Assembly (NCBI GenBank): GCA_947497985.1
Contig: CANMIX010000002.1
Coordinates: 248,001 to 312,000, forward strand
Reading direction: 5' to 3'
DNA from: an uncultured Paracoccaceae bacterium
Lineage (GTDB): Bacteria; Pseudomonadota; Alphaproteobacteria; Rhodobacterales; Rhodobacteraceae
Length of the DNA: 64,000 bases
The notes below the pieces were generated by a model. The model was not told the origin of the DNA. It searched no databases and saw only the letters and a program-made list of their open reading frames with translations. The position numbers were made by a program, and so were the translations under genes. Numbering within the stretch: the stretch's first letter is position 1; each line of letters starts with the position of its first letter. Of this stretch, positions 35,547 through 44,646 are shown piece by piece.

Positions 35547-36086
35547 TTATTCGCGCAACTCATCCGGAGCAACGCCCCACAGCTGATCTTTGCGCGCCCA
35601 GCCACGGTATCCGCCCGCTGTCACCTTGCACCAGTCTGCGTTACATTCGCCCAAGCGTGCAATCACACCCAGCTCAAAGGCTGCAGCCACAGGCGCGCGG
35701 GTATCCGGGCGGGTAAAGACCTGCGTCATGTCATTTTCGATCAAAACCGTGCGTGCACCGGACAGCAGCGCATAATGCACCCAGCCTCCGGCGCCATCCC
35801 GGTCACGTACCCGACGCCAATGGCCGTATTCAGCCGTGATCTCCAACGGCATGCCCCGGCGTTTAAACACCCAGTCGATCCGATGGGTCAGCGATGGCCC
35901 ACGGCGCACATTGCCCTCGGCTGCTTTCATTGAGACAAAGCGCGGCAGAGGCAGATTGGTCACCGGACCCCGCTCCATTGCCGCACCCGGCACCACACAT
36001 GCGAGAAAAAACCCAACACACAGAAGGGAAAATACCAAAGCGCGCCCGCGTACCCCTGCGGCGCGTTGAAATGTTGATCCTGTCAC
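35547..36086 (-). CDS. Exported protein with two bacterial SH3-like domains
   Basis: About 179 residues from a GTG start. A hydrophobic signal segment (RALVFSLLCVGFFLACVVPGAA) precedes LPRFVSMKAAEGNVRRGPSLTHRIDWVFKRRGMPLEI, a typical SH3 domain of the SH3_4 type, followed by a second copy ending GGYRGWARKDQLWG. Such proteins bind cell-wall peptides in the periplasm. The frame is open far upstream across the start of the divergent dehydrogenase, so I placed the start at the GTG ahead of the signal peptide; it is not certain. It is divergent from the glyoxylate-reductase gene. Confidence 0.78.
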   Translation of the reverse strand: MTGSTFQRAAGVRGRALVFSLLCVGFFLACVVPGAAMERGPVTNLPLPRFVSMKAAEGNVRRGPSLTHRIDWVFKRRGMPLEITAEYGHWRRVRDRDGAGGWVHYALLSGARTVLIENDMTQVFTRPDTRAPVAAAFELGVIARLGECNADWCKVTAGGYRGWARKDQLWGVAPDELRE

Positions 36087-36300
36087 TGCCTGCTCACTCT
36101 TTTTCGGTGTTTGCAATTGACCTGCCCAAAGCGCGCGGATGCTGCGGTTGCCTGTGCCGTCCTGGTGTCTGAATGTGCTGTCTCTTACGCGAAGTTCCGT
36201 AAAAGCTGCAACCAAAACAACTTGGGTTCTTGTGCCCGCCAGCGTCCTCGGCCACCATGACACAGCAGACCGCATTGTGGAAAGCTGAGGAGAGTCCCAA

Positions 36301-37287
36301 GTGCCCAGAGAACGACTGAGTGTTGTTGTTACGCGACGGTTGCCGGAACCCGTGGAAACCCGTCTAAGCGAATTGTTCAATGTGACCCTGCGCAATGATG
36401 ACAGCCCGATGACCCGTCCCGAGCTGATTGAAGCGGTGCAAAACGCCGATGTGCTTGTGCCAACTGTCACCGACACGATTGATGCAAGCTTGTTGGGGCA
36501 GGCGGGCGAACAGTTGAAACTGGTGGCGAATTATGGCGCGGGGGTGGATCACATTGATGTGGCCACTGCACGTCAGCGGGGCATCCTGGTGTCCAACACC
36601 CCCGGTGTTTTAACCGATGACACCGCCGATATGGCAATGGCGCTGATCATGGCCGTGGTGCGCCGCATCCCCGAAGGGCTTGCAGTGATGCAAAAAGGTG
36701 AATGGAGCGGATGGGCCCCCACCGCGCTGTTGGGGGGGCGTCTTGCGGGTCGTCGGATTGGGATCCTTGGCATGGGCGGAGTGGGGCAGGCGGTTGCTCG
36801 CCGTGCCGCAGCCTTTGGCATGCAGGTCCATTACCACAACCGCCGCCGTCTGCATGCGGACATCGAAGACCGGCTTGAGGCGACCTATTGGGAGAGCCTC
36901 GACCAGATGGTGGCGCGGATGGATGTGATTTCGGTGAACTGCCCGGCGACACCTTCGACTTATCACCTGATGAATGCGCGCCGTCTGAAGCTGTTGAAAC
37001 CGGATGCGGTGATCGTCAACACCTCACGCGGCGAAGTCATCGATGAAAACGCCCTGACCCGCATGCTGCGCGCGTCTGAGATCGCAGGCGCCGGGCTCGA
37101 CGTCTATGAGAACGGCCACGAAATAAACCCCCGCCTGCGTGAACTGTCCAATGTGGTCCTGTTGCCGCATATGGGATCCGCCACCCGCGAGGGTCGGATC
37201 GAAATGGGTGAAAAAGTCTTGCTGAACATCAAAACCTTTGAGGACGGCCACCGTCCGCCGGATCTGGTGGTCCCTTCGATGCTGTGA
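36301..37287 (+). CDS. D-2-hydroxyacid dehydrogenase, glyoxylate-reductase-like
   Basis: A 328-residue NAD(P)-dependent enzyme of the D-isomer 2-hydroxyacid dehydrogenase family. Motifs are the substrate loop LVANYGAGVDHID, the cofactor fold IGILGMGGVGQAVARRA (about 153-169), Arg243 in NTSRGEVID, a Glu near 272-274 in DVYENGHEINP and His290 in LLPHMGSAT. The GHEINPRL segment is typical of glyoxylate reductases. The GTG start at 36301 has GAGGAG upstream. It likely reduces glyoxylate or hydroxypyruvate in the cytoplasm. The neighbours give no further hint. Confidence 0.87.
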   Translation: MPRERLSVVVTRRLPEPVETRLSELFNVTLRNDDSPMTRPELIEAVQNADVLVPTVTDTIDASLLGQAGEQLKLVANYGAGVDHIDVATARQRGILVSNTPGVLTDDTADMAMALIMAVVRRIPEGLAVMQKGEWSGWAPTALLGGRLAGRRIGILGMGGVGQAVARRAAAFGMQVHYHNRRRLHADIEDRLEATYWESLDQMVARMDVISVNCPATPSTYHLMNARRLKLLKPDAVIVNTSRGEVIDENALTRMLRASEIAGAGLDVYENGHEINPRLRELSNVVLLPHMGSATREGRIEMGEKVLLNIKTFEDGHRPPDLVVPSML

Positions 37288-37360
37288 CGGGGGGCACTGG
37301 CACATGTTTCGCTGACGCGTGGATACGATAGAAATCTAAATACCTCAGACAGGTTTCAGG

Positions 37361-37378
37361 CTGTAATGCCGCTGACAC
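37361..37378 (+). promoter_or_regulatory. PhoB-box-like direct repeat upstream of plcP-btaAB
   Basis: CTGTAAT-GCCG-CTGACAC is a 7-4-7 direct repeat matching 11 of 14 positions of the PhoB half-site CTGTCAT. A third CTGTAAT is at 37386-37392. The repeat ends 44 bases before the plcP start, a position suited to activation under phosphate limitation. Confidence 0.65.
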
Positions 37379-37422
37379 AATCCCGCTGTAATGTGCGGTG
37401 AAAACGTTCAGTCGAGCGGCTT

Positions 37423-38232
37423 ATGTCAACGTATCGTGCAATTTTTATTTCTGACGTCCACCTTGGTACGCGCGGGTGCCGCGCTGATCTGCTTGTGGAT
37501 TTTCTAGGAAAGCACCAGTGCGAAACACTGTATCTGGTTGGCGACATATTGGACGGCTGGCAGCTGCAACGCGGCTGGCATTGGCCCAGTTCACACAACA
37601 CCGTAATTCAATGCATCCTCGAAAAGGCCAGCCAAGGCACCCGTGTTGTGTTTATCCCCGGCAATCACGACGAGGTCATGCGCCGCTTTCCGGGCATTCA
37701 CTTTGGCGGGATTGAGGTCAAAGACCACGATGAATTCATCTCGGCCAAGGGGATGCGGTACTTTGTGACCCATGGCGATCAATTCGACACGGTCATCGTC
37801 AATGCCAAATGGCTCGCCTATTTCGGAGACCGCGCCTATTCCGCGCTCATCTGGCTGAACCCCAAGATCAACTCGGTGCGGGGCCTGTGGTCACGCAAAT
37901 ATTGGTCCCTGTCGAAATGGGCCAAACATCAGGTCAAACAGGCGGTGAATTTCATCGGCAAATTCGAAGAGACCCTGTCGGAAGACGCCCGCCAACGCGG
38001 CTATGACGGGGTTATTTGCGGCCATATCCACCACGCAGCGATCCGCCAAATCGGCGACATCCACTATGTAAATACTGGGGATTGGGTCGAAAGCTGCACC
38101 GCCATCGTCGAGGACGACAGTGGCGATCTGCGCCTGATCGACTGGGAGTCGCGCAACAATCGGTTGCGACTGCTGGAAAAACGACAAAAGCGGCGCAAGC
38201 GCACCGAGACCAAAACTACAGTCAACCATTAG
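37423..38232 (+). CDS. plcP: Metallophosphoesterase, probable phospholipase C PlcP
   Basis: A 269-residue calcineurin-like phosphoesterase related to LpxH (COG2908). Metal-site motifs are D11-V-H13 (SDVHLGTRGC), Asp41 (VGDILDGWQ), Asn81-His82-Asp83 (PGNHDEVM), and the later THGDQFD and CGHIHHA. By name alone it could be called a UDP-diacylglucosamine hydrolase. Its place 12 bases before btaA and behind a Pho-box-like repeat instead fits PlcP, the enzyme that removes phosphate head groups from phospholipids and leaves diacylglycerol. That product is the substrate of BtaA. The function is inferred from context; the family is clear. Confidence 0.78.
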   Translation: MSTYRAIFISDVHLGTRGCRADLLVDFLGKHQCETLYLVGDILDGWQLQRGWHWPSSHNTVIQCILEKASQGTRVVFIPGNHDEVMRRFPGIHFGGIEVKDHDEFISAKGMRYFVTHGDQFDTVIVNAKWLAYFGDRAYSALIWLNPKINSVRGLWSRKYWSLSKWAKHQVKQAVNFIGKFEETLSEDARQRGYDGVICGHIHHAAIRQIGDIHYVNTGDWVESCTAIVEDDSGDLRLIDWESRNNRLRLLEKRQKRRKRTETKTTVNH

Positions 38233-38244
38233 AAAAGAGCAGGC

Positions 38245-39468
38245 ATGAGCGCGACACATACCACCTCAATCGGAGACGCGGTTTACGAAAACCGGTCTTT
38301 CTCTCTGGATACTTTGTCCGAACGCGCCTTTGCCTTTCTGTTTCGCGGTCTGGTCTATCCGCAAATCTGGGAAGACCCGGTCTGCGATATGGCCGCCTTA
38401 CAGCTGACTCAAGACGACCACATCATCTGCATCGCCTCTGGCGGCTGCAATGCGATGTCCTATCTGACCGCCAATCCCGCCTCGCTGACGGCGGTGGATC
38501 TGTCCCCCTGGCATGTAGAACTGAACCGGCTGAAACTGGCGGCCGCGACCCATATGCCGGATCATGACAGTTTTTATTCTGTCTTTGGTCATGCGGACCG
38601 GGTGGAAAACAAGTCCTTGCTGGAACGCCATGTTTTGCCGCAGCTGGATCAGCAGGCGCAGGCCTTTTGGCGCGGACGCAACGGGCTGCAGTCGCGCCTA
38701 TCGATGTTCACGCGCGGGTTTTACCGTTTTGGTGTGTTGGGCCGGTTCCTTGGTGCGGTGCATCTGCTGGCCCGCGTGGCGCGCGTCGATTTTCAACCGC
38801 TTCTGAGCGCCAAAACCCTTGCGGAACAAGAGGCGTTTTTTAATGCCCAGATCGCGCCGCTTTATGACTCACGTTTTGTGAAATTCCTCGCCCGCCGCCG
38901 CGCGTCACTCTTTGGGCTGGGGATCCCGCCTGCGCAATATGACAAACTGGCGGACGACGCTGGCGGTGACATTATTCCGGTGCTCAAAGAACGCACTCGC
39001 AAGCTGTTTTGTGACTTTCCCATCGCCGAGAATTACTTTGCCTGGCAGGCCGCCAACCGCGCCTACAAGGCCGACGGCAGCGGTCCGGTGCCACCCTATC
39101 TTGAACCGCAGAATTTTGAGGCGCTGCGCGGTGCCGCAGATCGCGCCACAGTCTGGAATCGTTCGATCACCGATGTTCTGGCGCAGGCGCCCAATCAGTC
39201 GAAAACAGTCTATATCCTCTTGGACGCCCAGGACTGGATGACTGATGCGCAGCTCAATGCACTGTGGGAAGAGATCACCCGCACCGCCAAACCCGGAGCG
39301 CGGGTTCTGTTCCGCACCGGTGGCAGCGATGACATTTTGCCGGGCCGGGTGCAGGCAGCAACACTGGATCAATGGTCCTATGACGCAGAGGCCTCGCAAA
39401 CGGCGTTCACCACCGACCGCTCGGCGATCTACGGCGGTGTGCATCTTTATCGAAAGTCCACGTCATGA
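38245..39468 (+). CDS. btaA: S-adenosylmethionine:diacylglycerol 3-amino-3-carboxypropyltransferase BtaA
   Basis: A 407-residue DUF3419/BtaA protein. It moves the aminocarboxypropyl group of SAM to diacylglycerol in the first step of betaine lipid (DGTS) synthesis. Family features are FLFRGLVYPQIWEDP near residues 31-45, CIASGGCNAMSYL for cofactor binding and VDLSPWHVELNRLK. The ATG lies 12 bases after the phosphoesterase stop with AAGAG upstream. The stop overlaps btaB (ATGA), and the two are always partners in DGTS synthesis. Confidence 0.92.
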   Translation: MSATHTTSIGDAVYENRSFSLDTLSERAFAFLFRGLVYPQIWEDPVCDMAALQLTQDDHIICIASGGCNAMSYLTANPASLTAVDLSPWHVELNRLKLAAATHMPDHDSFYSVFGHADRVENKSLLERHVLPQLDQQAQAFWRGRNGLQSRLSMFTRGFYRFGVLGRFLGAVHLLARVARVDFQPLLSAKTLAEQEAFFNAQIAPLYDSRFVKFLARRRASLFGLGIPPAQYDKLADDAGGDIIPVLKERTRKLFCDFPIAENYFAWQAANRAYKADGSGPVPPYLEPQNFEALRGAADRATVWNRSITDVLAQAPNQSKTVYILLDAQDWMTDAQLNALWEEITRTAKPGARVLFRTGGSDDILPGRVQAATLDQWSYDAEASQTAFTTDRSAIYGGVHLYRKSTS

Positions 39469-40103
39469 GCGATACCACCGACCACAGCGCCTTGATGGAT
39501 CAGACCTATCGCTACCAACGTCTGATCTATGACGTGACGCGTAAATATTACCTGCTGGGACGTGATCACCTGATTGAAGGCATGAATGTTGCGCCCGGTG
39601 AACGCGTGCTTGAAATTGCCTGCGGCACCGGGCGAAATCTTGCTCTTGTGCGCAAACACTATCCGCAGGCGCAATTGTTCGGGCTTGATATCTCTGATCA
39701 GATGCTGACCACCGCGCGGGCCAAGCTGGGCGCGGAGGTGGCGCTGGCCCAAGGTGATGCCTGTCAATTCGATCCCAAGACCCTGTTTGACGTCGCACAC
39801 TTCGACCACGTCATCCTCTCCTACAGCCTGTCGATGATCCCCGATTGGCAGGGCGCACTGACAGAGGCACGGCGACACCTTGCCCCCGGTGGGCAGTTGC
39901 ATGTGGTGGATTTCGGCGACAGCGCAGGCCTGCCCGGCTGGTTCCAACGTCTTTTGTTGGCTTGGCTTGCCAAGTTCCACGTCAGCCCCCGTGTCACGCT
40001 GGACCGCGCAATGCGCAGCTGCGCCACAAACACAGACATGCTGACCGTCCAAACCTTGTACCGCAGCTACGCGTTTTACGGACATCTGACCAAAGGTGCG
40101 TGA
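39465..40103 (+). CDS. btaB: S-adenosylmethionine-dependent N-methyltransferase BtaB
   Basis: A 212-residue class I methyltransferase. The SAM-binding motif I is VLEIACGTGRNLALV at about 47-61, and motif II is at QLFGLDISDQML. It adds three methyl groups to the amino group made by BtaA, giving the betaine lipid DGTS. The ATG overlaps the btaA stop by four bases. General methyltransferase motifs do not give the substrate; the adjacent BtaA does. Confidence 0.88.
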   Translation: MSDTTDHSALMDQTYRYQRLIYDVTRKYYLLGRDHLIEGMNVAPGERVLEIACGTGRNLALVRKHYPQAQLFGLDISDQMLTTARAKLGAEVALAQGDACQFDPKTLFDVAHFDHVILSYSLSMIPDWQGALTEARRHLAPGGQLHVVDFGDSAGLPGWFQRLLLAWLAKFHVSPRVTLDRAMRSCATNTDMLTVQTLYRSYAFYGHLTKGA

Positions 40104-40400
40104 CGCGGGAGCCGCCAAAGGGTTCCGATGCACCGGCCACACAGGGCAACACGGGGCAGCACTGGGAGCCGCCCTTTGCTGTCCGGTGGAATGAAAAATT
40201 TCTGACCAGTGGCGGCAGGGACAAAACGCGCTAGATCCCGGCATGTGGCGTTCACAAAACCCCGCTTTGGCAATCGGCCGCCTACAGCGGTCTCTGTGAC
40301 CCGTGGGTGTCTTATTTGGTTGCCATGTGAAATAATCCGCGTCAGAATTCTTGGTTAACGCGGTTCTCTGAAACCGACTGCCCCCTAACGGAGAAATTCC
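40104..40400. other. Intergenic region btaB-ggt, no gene
   Basis: These 297 bases hold no convincing coding frame and no clear terminator. The last 80 bases are AT-richer and probably contain the promoter for the gamma-glutamyltransferase gene, which has CGGAG upstream of its start. Confidence 0.45.
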
Positions 40401-42185
40401 ATGCGCATCCTCTCACTCAGCACTCTGATGTGCCTGCTGGCGGTTCCTGCTTTTGCACAACAAGCTGCGGACGCGGTTGCGCCCGAGGCCGCCACCGACG
40501 GGGCCTTTGCCCATGCCGCACCCGCCGTACAAGCCGCATTGGCCGCCAAGGACGCAGGCCAAGAGGTTATAAGCGAAAACTGGATGATCGCGGCGGCCAA
40601 TCCATTGGCGGTTGAAGCTGGCGCAGATGTCTTGCGCGCGGGCGGCACAGCGGCAGATGCTATGGTCGCAGTACAGGTGGTTCTGGGACTGGTGGAGCCG
40701 CAATCCTCGGGGCTGGGGGGCGGCGCGTTTCTGGTCTGGTATGACGGAGCGACCGGCGAGTTGACGACGTTGGACGGTCGCGAAACCGCGCCTTTGGCCG
40801 CAACACCGCGCCTGTTTCAGGATGATGCGGGCGAGCCGCTTAAATTCTTTGATGCTGTGGTGGGCGGACGCTCTGTTGGCACGCCGGGCACGCCTGCGTT
40901 GCTAGAAACCGCACACCGCCGCTGGGGCCGGGCGAATTGGCCGACCTTGTTTCAGGCCGCAACCGATCTGGCGCGCGATGGCTTCACGGTCTCGCCCCGA
41001 TTGGCGCAATTGGTCGAACGCGATGCCGAACGCCTGGCGCGATTTGATGCAACAGCCGCCTATTTCCTGCCCGCTGGCACGCCGATCAAAGCCGGTGAAA
41101 CACTGAAAAACCCCCGCTATGCAGAGACATTGCAGGCCCTTGCAACCCATGGCGCCGATGCGATCTATACCGGGTCGCTGGCGGCTGACATTGTCAAAAC
41201 TGTGAACACGGCACCGGGCAATCCCGGTGTTCTGTCGGCCATGGATCTGGCGATTTACGAGGTCAAGGAACGCGCGCCGGTCTGCGCCAGCTACCGCGAA
41301 TTTGAGGTTTGCGGCATGGGCCCACCCTCGTCGGGCGCGCTGACCGTAGGGCAGATCCTGGGCATGTTGGGGCATTACGATCTGGCGGAACTGGGGGAAC
41401 AACACCCTGACAGCTGGCGTTTGATTGGCGACGCCTCGCGCCTCGCCTTTGCGGACCGTGGCCGGTATATGGCCGACAGCGATTTTGTTCCGGTCCCCAC
41501 TGATGGCCTGGTGGACCCCGCCTATTTGGCCAAGCGGGCGCGCTTGCTGGGCGGCAAACAGGCCTTGACGCAGGTCGCACCCGGAACGCCAGAATTCGAC
41601 CACGCGCTGAACTTGGCCGATGACGAAGCGCTGGAACTGCCCTCGACCTCGCATATTTCCATCGTCGATGCCTATGGCAATGCGCTCTCGATGACGACGA
41701 CAATCGAAAACGCCTTTGGCTCGCGCCTGATGGCGGGTGGGTTCCTGTTGAACAATGAGCTGACGGATTTCTCCTTCCGCAGCCACAACGACGGGCTGCC
41801 CATTGCCAACCGGTTGGAACCAGGCAAACGTCCGCGCTCCTCGATGGCACCGACCATTGTGATGAAGGACGGCAAACCCGCGCTGGTGATCGGCTCCCCC
41901 GGTGGCAGCCGCATCATCGGCTATGTGGCCAAAACCATTATCGCTTGGGCGGATTGGGACATGCCGCTGCAACAGGCGCTGGCGATGCCGCATCTGGTCA
42001 ACCGCTTCGGCACCTATGACATGGAGGAGGGCACCGGGGCCGAAGTTCTGATGCCCCTGATGAAACTCGCCGGGTTTGAGGTCAACGCTCGCAGTCTCAA
42101 CTCTGGCCTCCACGCGATTGAGGTGGGCGAGGTGCTGAAAGGTGCCGCAGATCCCCGTCGCGAAGGCATCGCGCTTGGCGAATAA
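40401..42185 (+). CDS. ggt: Gamma-glutamyltransferase
   Basis: A 594-residue Ntn-hydrolase precursor. The N-terminus (MRILSLSTLMCLLAVPAFA) is a signal peptide, so the enzyme is periplasmic. The self-cleavage and nucleophile Thr is Thr416 in LPSTSHISIVD, followed by TTTIENAFGS and the conserved GGFLLNNELTDFSF. Further motifs are SSGLGGGAFLVWY and SPGGSRII. It cleaves the gamma-glutamyl bond of glutathione and related compounds. It appears to be a single gene, with its own promoter, not linked to its neighbours in function. Confidence 0.93.
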   Translation: MRILSLSTLMCLLAVPAFAQQAADAVAPEAATDGAFAHAAPAVQAALAAKDAGQEVISENWMIAAANPLAVEAGADVLRAGGTAADAMVAVQVVLGLVEPQSSGLGGGAFLVWYDGATGELTTLDGRETAPLAATPRLFQDDAGEPLKFFDAVVGGRSVGTPGTPALLETAHRRWGRANWPTLFQAATDLARDGFTVSPRLAQLVERDAERLARFDATAAYFLPAGTPIKAGETLKNPRYAETLQALATHGADAIYTGSLAADIVKTVNTAPGNPGVLSAMDLAIYEVKERAPVCASYREFEVCGMGPPSSGALTVGQILGMLGHYDLAELGEQHPDSWRLIGDASRLAFADRGRYMADSDFVPVPTDGLVDPAYLAKRARLLGGKQALTQVAPGTPEFDHALNLADDEALELPSTSHISIVDAYGNALSMTTTIENAFGSRLMAGGFLLNNELTDFSFRSHNDGLPIANRLEPGKRPRSSMAPTIVMKDGKPALVIGSPGGSRIIGYVAKTIIAWADWDMPLQQALAMPHLVNRFGTYDMEEGTGAEVLMPLMKLAGFEVNARSLNSGLHAIEVGEVLKGAADPRREGIALGE

Positions 42186-42270
42186 CTGTCGTCCCGGTGT
42201 CACAGGCGCCATTGACATAGATGCTTAACATGCGATCTTTCGCGGACGTTTAAGTCCGGGAGAGATCGAC

Positions 42271-43674
42271 ATGGCCGCCATCACCACATTGCCCCGCAAC
42301 GAGGCCGGCATTGCCGCAGTTATCGCAGCCCTTACAGAGCGGTTTGTAGAACGTTTGCACACCGGCCAATCGATGCGCGAACAACACGGGCACACCACCA
42401 CCTCGATGGCCAATCAGATCCCGGATGCGGTTGTTTTTGTGACCTCAACGGAGGAGGTGGCCGCGGTTGTGAAGCTCTGCGCTTTGCACAAAGTCCCGGT
42501 GATCCCCTTTGGCACCGGCTCCTCGCTTGAAGGGCACCTGAACGCACCAGCTGGGGGGATTTCCCTTGATCTCAGCCAGATGAACCAGATCAAGGCGGTG
42601 CATGCAGCCGACCTTGATGTGGTGGTGCAGCCCGGTGTGACGCGCGAACAGCTCAACACCCATCTGCGCGATCAGGGTCTGTTCTTTCCCATCGATCCCG
42701 GTGCCAATGCATCGCTTGGCGGCATGGCGGCAACGCGGGCGTCTGGCACCAATGCGGTGCGCTATGGCACGATGAAGGACAATATCCTCAGCCTTGAGGC
42801 CGTGATGGCCGATGGCACCATTATTCGCACCGGGGCGCGGGCCAAGAAGTCCTCGGCCGGCTATGACATGGGGCGTTTGCTGATCGGCTCCGAAGGCACG
42901 CTTGGCGTTATCACCGAGCTTACCCTGCGCCTGCAAGGCGTCCCCGAGGCGATCCGATCCGCCCGCTGTTCCTTTCCTTCGGTCGAAGCCGCCTGTGAGG
43001 CGGTGATGATGACCATCCAATACGGCATCCCCGTGGCGCGTATTGAACTGCTTGACGCGCTCAGTGTGCGTGCGGCCAATGCATACTCCAAACTCGACCT
43101 GCCCGAAGTGCCGCTGCTTTTGCTGGAATTTCACGGCTCTGAGGCCGGGGTGGTAGAGCAAAGCGACATGTTCGCCGCCATCGCTGAAGAATTCGACGGC
43201 CAGGATTTTGCCGCCACCTCCACCGCAGAGGAGCGCAACAAGCTGTGGCAGGCGCGCCATGATGTCTATTGGGCCAGCCACGCCCTGCGCCCCGGTGCCA
43301 AAGGCCTGTCCACCGATGTCTGCGTGCCTATTTCACGGCTGGCCGAATGCGTCAGCCAGGCCCGTGCCAAAGCAGAGGAACTGAACCTCTTGGCCCCGAT
43401 GGTTGGCCATGTGGGCGACGGCAATTTCCATGCGCTTTTGTTGCTGGAACCAGGCAATTCTGATGAACAATCCCGCGCTGATTCGTATCTCCAGTGGCTT
43501 GCAGACACCGCCATCGCCATGGAAGGGACCTGTACCGGCGAACATGGGGTCGGGCAGGGCAAACGCAGTTATGTGGCACGCGAACTGGGTGAAGCCACCC
43601 GTTTCATGGCAGCCATCAAGACCGCGCTGGACCCGGATAACATTCTGAATCCGGGGAAAGTTCTGCCTGAGTGA
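42271..43674 (+). CDS. FAD-linked D-lactate dehydrogenase-like oxidase
   Basis: A 467-residue flavoprotein of the GlcD/Dld group. The PCMH-type FAD domain spans about 45-220 (VIPFGTGSSLEGHLNAPAGGISLDLSQMN, GANASLGGMAATRASGTNAVRYGTMKDNIL, LLIGSEGTLGVITELTLRL), and the C-terminal cap ends TCTGEHGVGQGK. It oxidises D-lactate or another D-2-hydroxy acid and passes electrons to cytochrome or quinone. GGGAGA lies before the ATG. Glycolate oxidase GlcD is a close alternative, but glcE and glcF are not nearby. Confidence 0.88.
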   Translation: MAAITTLPRNEAGIAAVIAALTERFVERLHTGQSMREQHGHTTTSMANQIPDAVVFVTSTEEVAAVVKLCALHKVPVIPFGTGSSLEGHLNAPAGGISLDLSQMNQIKAVHAADLDVVVQPGVTREQLNTHLRDQGLFFPIDPGANASLGGMAATRASGTNAVRYGTMKDNILSLEAVMADGTIIRTGARAKKSSAGYDMGRLLIGSEGTLGVITELTLRLQGVPEAIRSARCSFPSVEAACEAVMMTIQYGIPVARIELLDALSVRAANAYSKLDLPEVPLLLLEFHGSEAGVVEQSDMFAAIAEEFDGQDFAATSTAEERNKLWQARHDVYWASHALRPGAKGLSTDVCVPISRLAECVSQARAKAEELNLLAPMVGHVGDGNFHALLLLEPGNSDEQSRADSYLQWLADTAIAMEGTCTGEHGVGQGKRSYVARELGEATRFMAAIKTALDPDNILNPGKVLPE

Positions 43675-43870
43675 TACGGCTGTGTCCGTCAGGAATTGCA
43701 ATTTTTGATTGAAAGTCACCACAGGGTACGCGCGTTCAAGAAGGCCTTCATGCGTGCAGTACACATATCACATCTTGAAATTGTGTTTTTCGATACTTTA
43801 ACGATCAGCCAACTAATTTGACCAAGGCTCATTCAGGCAAGCCATCAACGCCAGCCTTAATGAGTGAAAT

Positions 43871-44458
43871 ATGAAACAGACTTTCTTTGCCTCTGCAGTT
43901 GCAATCTCAGCCATGACCTCTGCGATGACCACAGCCGCTTCTGCCAATGAGTTCGCGCCAGCAATGGAACACTATCTACAGTCCAATATCCGCAACTGGG
44001 CTCATTCTGAGGTGCTGATTGCCGCCATCAACGATCAGAATACGACCACAGCAGCCTACGATCAGGCCATGATCGACGCACTGGATACACAATGGCGCGC
44101 CGAAGTTGGCCTGTCCACAACGCCAACGATCACGCCCGTTCTGTCAAATGCAGCAGCAGAGTTTTTGCGCAACCAGGTTGAAAGTTCAGAAGGTCAAATC
44201 ACCGAGGTCTTTGTGATGGATCTACACGGTCTGAACGTTGCTGCGTCATCTGTCACATCTGACTTTTGGCAGGGCGATGAGGCCAAGTTCACCCAGACTT
44301 TTGGGGTCAGCCCGGATGCATATCACCTCGGTGACATCGAGCTGGATGAATCATCCGGTCACTATCAGGGGCAGATTTCTATGACCATCACCGATCCGGC
44401 GACCGGGCAAGCCATCGGCGCAATGACGGTTGGCGTAAACGCCGAAACTCTGATGTAG
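43871..44458 (+). CDS. Exported protein with a stand-alone PDC/Cache-like sensor domain
   Basis: A 195-residue protein. The N-terminal about 25 residues form a signal peptide ending in TAASAN. The rest reads like the extracytoplasmic PDC (PhoQ-DcuS-CitA) domain of sensor kinases: FVMDLHGLNVAASSVTSDFWQGDEAKFTQTF, then DESSGHYQGQISMTITDPATGQAIGAMTVGVN. There is no kinase, HAMP or other output domain in the gene or next to it. It ends 120 bases before a strong terminator. A periplasmic ligand-binding partner of another sensor is one possible role. Confidence 0.75.
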   Translation: MKQTFFASAVAISAMTSAMTTAASANEFAPAMEHYLQSNIRNWAHSEVLIAAINDQNTTTAAYDQAMIDALDTQWRAEVGLSTTPTITPVLSNAAAEFLRNQVESSEGQITEVFVMDLHGLNVAASSVTSDFWQGDEAKFTQTFGVSPDAYHLGDIELDESSGHYQGQISMTITDPATGQAIGAMTVGVNAETLM

Positions 44459-44578
44459 GGCGCTTTTGTTGTCTTGGAGGGCGCAGAGGTGGTGATGTGT
44501 TTCCGCATTCTGGCCGGTCCCAGCCCAGCAGCATTTGGACTGGCATACATTTCGACCTTTTGACGCGCTTTCCAAATC

Positions 44579-44610
44579 GGGGCATTTGCAGCGGCAAATG
44601 CCCCTTTTTT
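44579..44610 (+). terminator. Rho-independent terminator
   Basis: GGGGCATTTG (44579-44588) and CAAATGCCCC (44595-44604) form a perfect 10-bp stem with loop CAGCGG, followed by six Ts. It ends the transcript of the PDC-domain gene. Confidence 0.92.
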
Positions 44611-44646
44611 CTGACAGACGCAGTAAGGTCTCACCTTATCATCGAT

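Noticed and set aside
37423-38232. Calling the metallophosphoesterase LpxH (lipid A synthesis)
   Set aside because: Family motifs allow it, but operon with btaAB and the Pho-box-like repeat fit PlcP better; no lipid A genes are near.
40902-42218. 438-codon open frame on the minus strand
   Set aside because: Shadow of the gamma-glutamyltransferase gene.
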